Assembly: GCF_000424385.1 (NCBI RefSeq)
Contig: NZ_AUJU01000017.1
Span: 1 to 64,000, forward strand
Reading direction: 5' to 3'
From: Butyrivibrio sp. LC3010
GTDB lineage: Bacteria > Bacillota > Clostridia > Lachnospirales > Lachnospiraceae
Length of the DNA: 64,000 nt
Below the pieces are notes generated by a model. That model saw only the letters and a program-made list of their open reading frames with translations. It was not told the DNA's origin and did not search any database. Shown piece by piece: positions 63,185 through 64,000 of the stretch (its first letter is position 1; each line of letters begins with the position of its first letter). A program made the translations under genes and the position numbers.

Positions 63185-64000
63185 ATGGATAGAATCAAAA
63201 AAGACATAAATTCAATAGTAGCGTATATTTTTACCCTGGTACTCATAATCTTTGCGTACCAGGGATTTTATAGATTTGGGTTTGGATCAGATACAATGAT
63301 TCATTATCTAAGTCCGCTAATTAACATCGAGTCTGAATTCACATATGGTCGTTATATCCCGTTTGTTATGGAACTGCTTCTATATAAAATGGGAATAATA
63401 TTGCCTGATAAATATAAATATTTCTTTATACTCCATATTTTTATTGTGTCCCTTGGTGCGTTTATATATCAGCAAGTCATCATGGCAAAGGTAAAAAAGA
63501 ATAGTGAATTTGGCAGTATTTATGAAGAGTATTTCGGAAGAGCACTTCTTATTTTGCCTTTTATCAGTACTCTGTTTTCAGAATATCTGATGTTTCCTGA
63601 GTGCTTTGTTTACAGTTTTTATGTGTTATTTACTGCAATCGCGCTTTATTTTTTTTCCGGGAAGAAATATGTCTTGGCTGCCATATTCATGATACTTGGA
63701 GGATCGACATATCAGGTCTCTGTGATTGTCTGTGCAATATATGCACTTTTGTACATTCTGATCGAGGGCAACTATGTGCTGAATATTAAAATGCTGGTAA
63801 GAGGACTTATAGTTTCTTTCAGCTGTCTTTTTGTGGGACTCCTGAATTATGAATCCACCAAATTGATGCAGTTTTTGGGAGTTATGACAGATAACCCGAA
63901 GCCCATTTCATCGGTGGGGGTTCTGGATAGTATAGCCGGTGTAATAAGACTTTTTTGGGACTTCCTTAAAAATGGAATAGGACTGCTTCCGGTTCCTTTT
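63185..64000 (+). CDS. GtrII-like glucosyltransferase-domain membrane protein (3' end off window)
   Basis: 272 residues are visible and the frame continues past the window edge. Hydrophobic segments and FGFGSDTMIHYLSPLINIESEFTYGRYIPFVMELLLYKM resemble the start of the 30901 protein (FGIDRTIEY...DNGRVLQG) and of GtrII-type glucosyltransferases acting on lipid-linked glucose. It begins two bases after the asnS stop, with a weak ribosome site, so its translation may be coupled to asnS. Confidence 0.72.
   Translation, partial: MDRIKKDINSIVAYIFTLVLIIFAYQGFYRFGFGSDTMIHYLSPLINIESEFTYGRYIPFVMELLLYKMGIILPDKYKYFFILHIFIVSLGAFIYQQVIMAKVKKNSEFGSIYEEYFGRALLILPFISTLFSEYLMFPECFVYSFYVLFTAIALYFFSGKKYVLAAIFMILGGSTYQVSVIVCAIYALLYILIEGNYVLNIKMLVRGLIVSFSCLFVGLLNYESTKLMQFLGVMTDNPKPISSVGVLDSIAGVIRLFWDFLKNGIGLLPVPF

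Noticed and set aside
1..64000. CRISPR arrays, rRNA genes or prophage structural genes
   Set aside because: No regularly spaced direct repeats of CRISPR type, no rRNA sequence and no capsid, tail or terminase genes were seen.

Overview
The window looks like chromosome from a low-GC Clostridia, most likely a rumen- or gut-type Lachnospiraceae relative (Butyrivibrio / Pseudobutyrivibrio-like). This is an inference from gene content and style: AT-rich intergenic DNA, strong AGGAGG ribosome binding sites, many lipoproteins, an LplC/LplA-type sugar ABC system, a GH9-like lipoprotein, BMP-family nucleoside uptake genes and a T-box before ileS.

Layout. 1-5.1 kb: edge of an unidentified, possibly mobile gene, a sugar ABC permease plus its solute-binding lipoprotein, and an orphan lipoprotein. 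5.3-12.1 kb: an accessory block lying between two copies of the same tRNA-Gly(GCC) locus. It holds an Agr-like kinase/regulator pair with a 61-residue membrane peptide, a lipoprotein with a nucleoside 2-deoxyribosyltransferase domain, an ECF sigma/anti-sigma-like pair and a membrane-bound XRE regulator. 12.155-23.152 kb: an 11-kb integrative mobilizable element (IME) sitting in the 3' end of the second tRNA-Gly. It is bounded by a 22-bp direct repeat and carries PIN toxin-antitoxin, ECF sigma/ABC exporter cargo, an XRE regulator, an inverted-repeat-rich oriT-like region, a MobV relaxase, a CHC2 zinc-finger protein, a VapE ATPase and a tyrosine integrase.

23.4-64 kb is mostly core genome: a small membrane protein with XRE regulator, radical SAM protein, SpoU methyltransferase, PAP2 phosphatase, T-box-ileS, GtrII-like membrane protein, SGNH hydrolase, and nucleoside ABC transporter with deoC. 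These are followed by glgP, an aconitase-family hydratase, a GH9-like probable pseudoenzyme, an alpha/beta hydrolase, a membrane MurF-like ligase, a DUF6020-like protein, ddl, plsC, pyrC-pyrK-pyrD, a DUF1934-like protein, ispE, metY, a secreted trigger-factor-like foldase, asnS and a partial second GtrII-like gene.

How the parts work together. Nucleosides taken up by the BMP transporter can feed DeoC; pyrC/K/D make pyrimidines de novo; the MurF-like protein and Ddl belong to peptidoglycan precursor synthesis. In the IME, the integrase acts at the tRNA att sites using AAGACCACTT arm repeats near both ends, the MobV relaxase would use a helper conjugation machine (no transfer pore is encoded), and the element rebuilds both the tRNA 3' end and a terminator for it. 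Separately, a family of palindromic 164-bp repeats (two full-size copies, one truncated, one short) is scattered through intergenic DNA and has no coding content.
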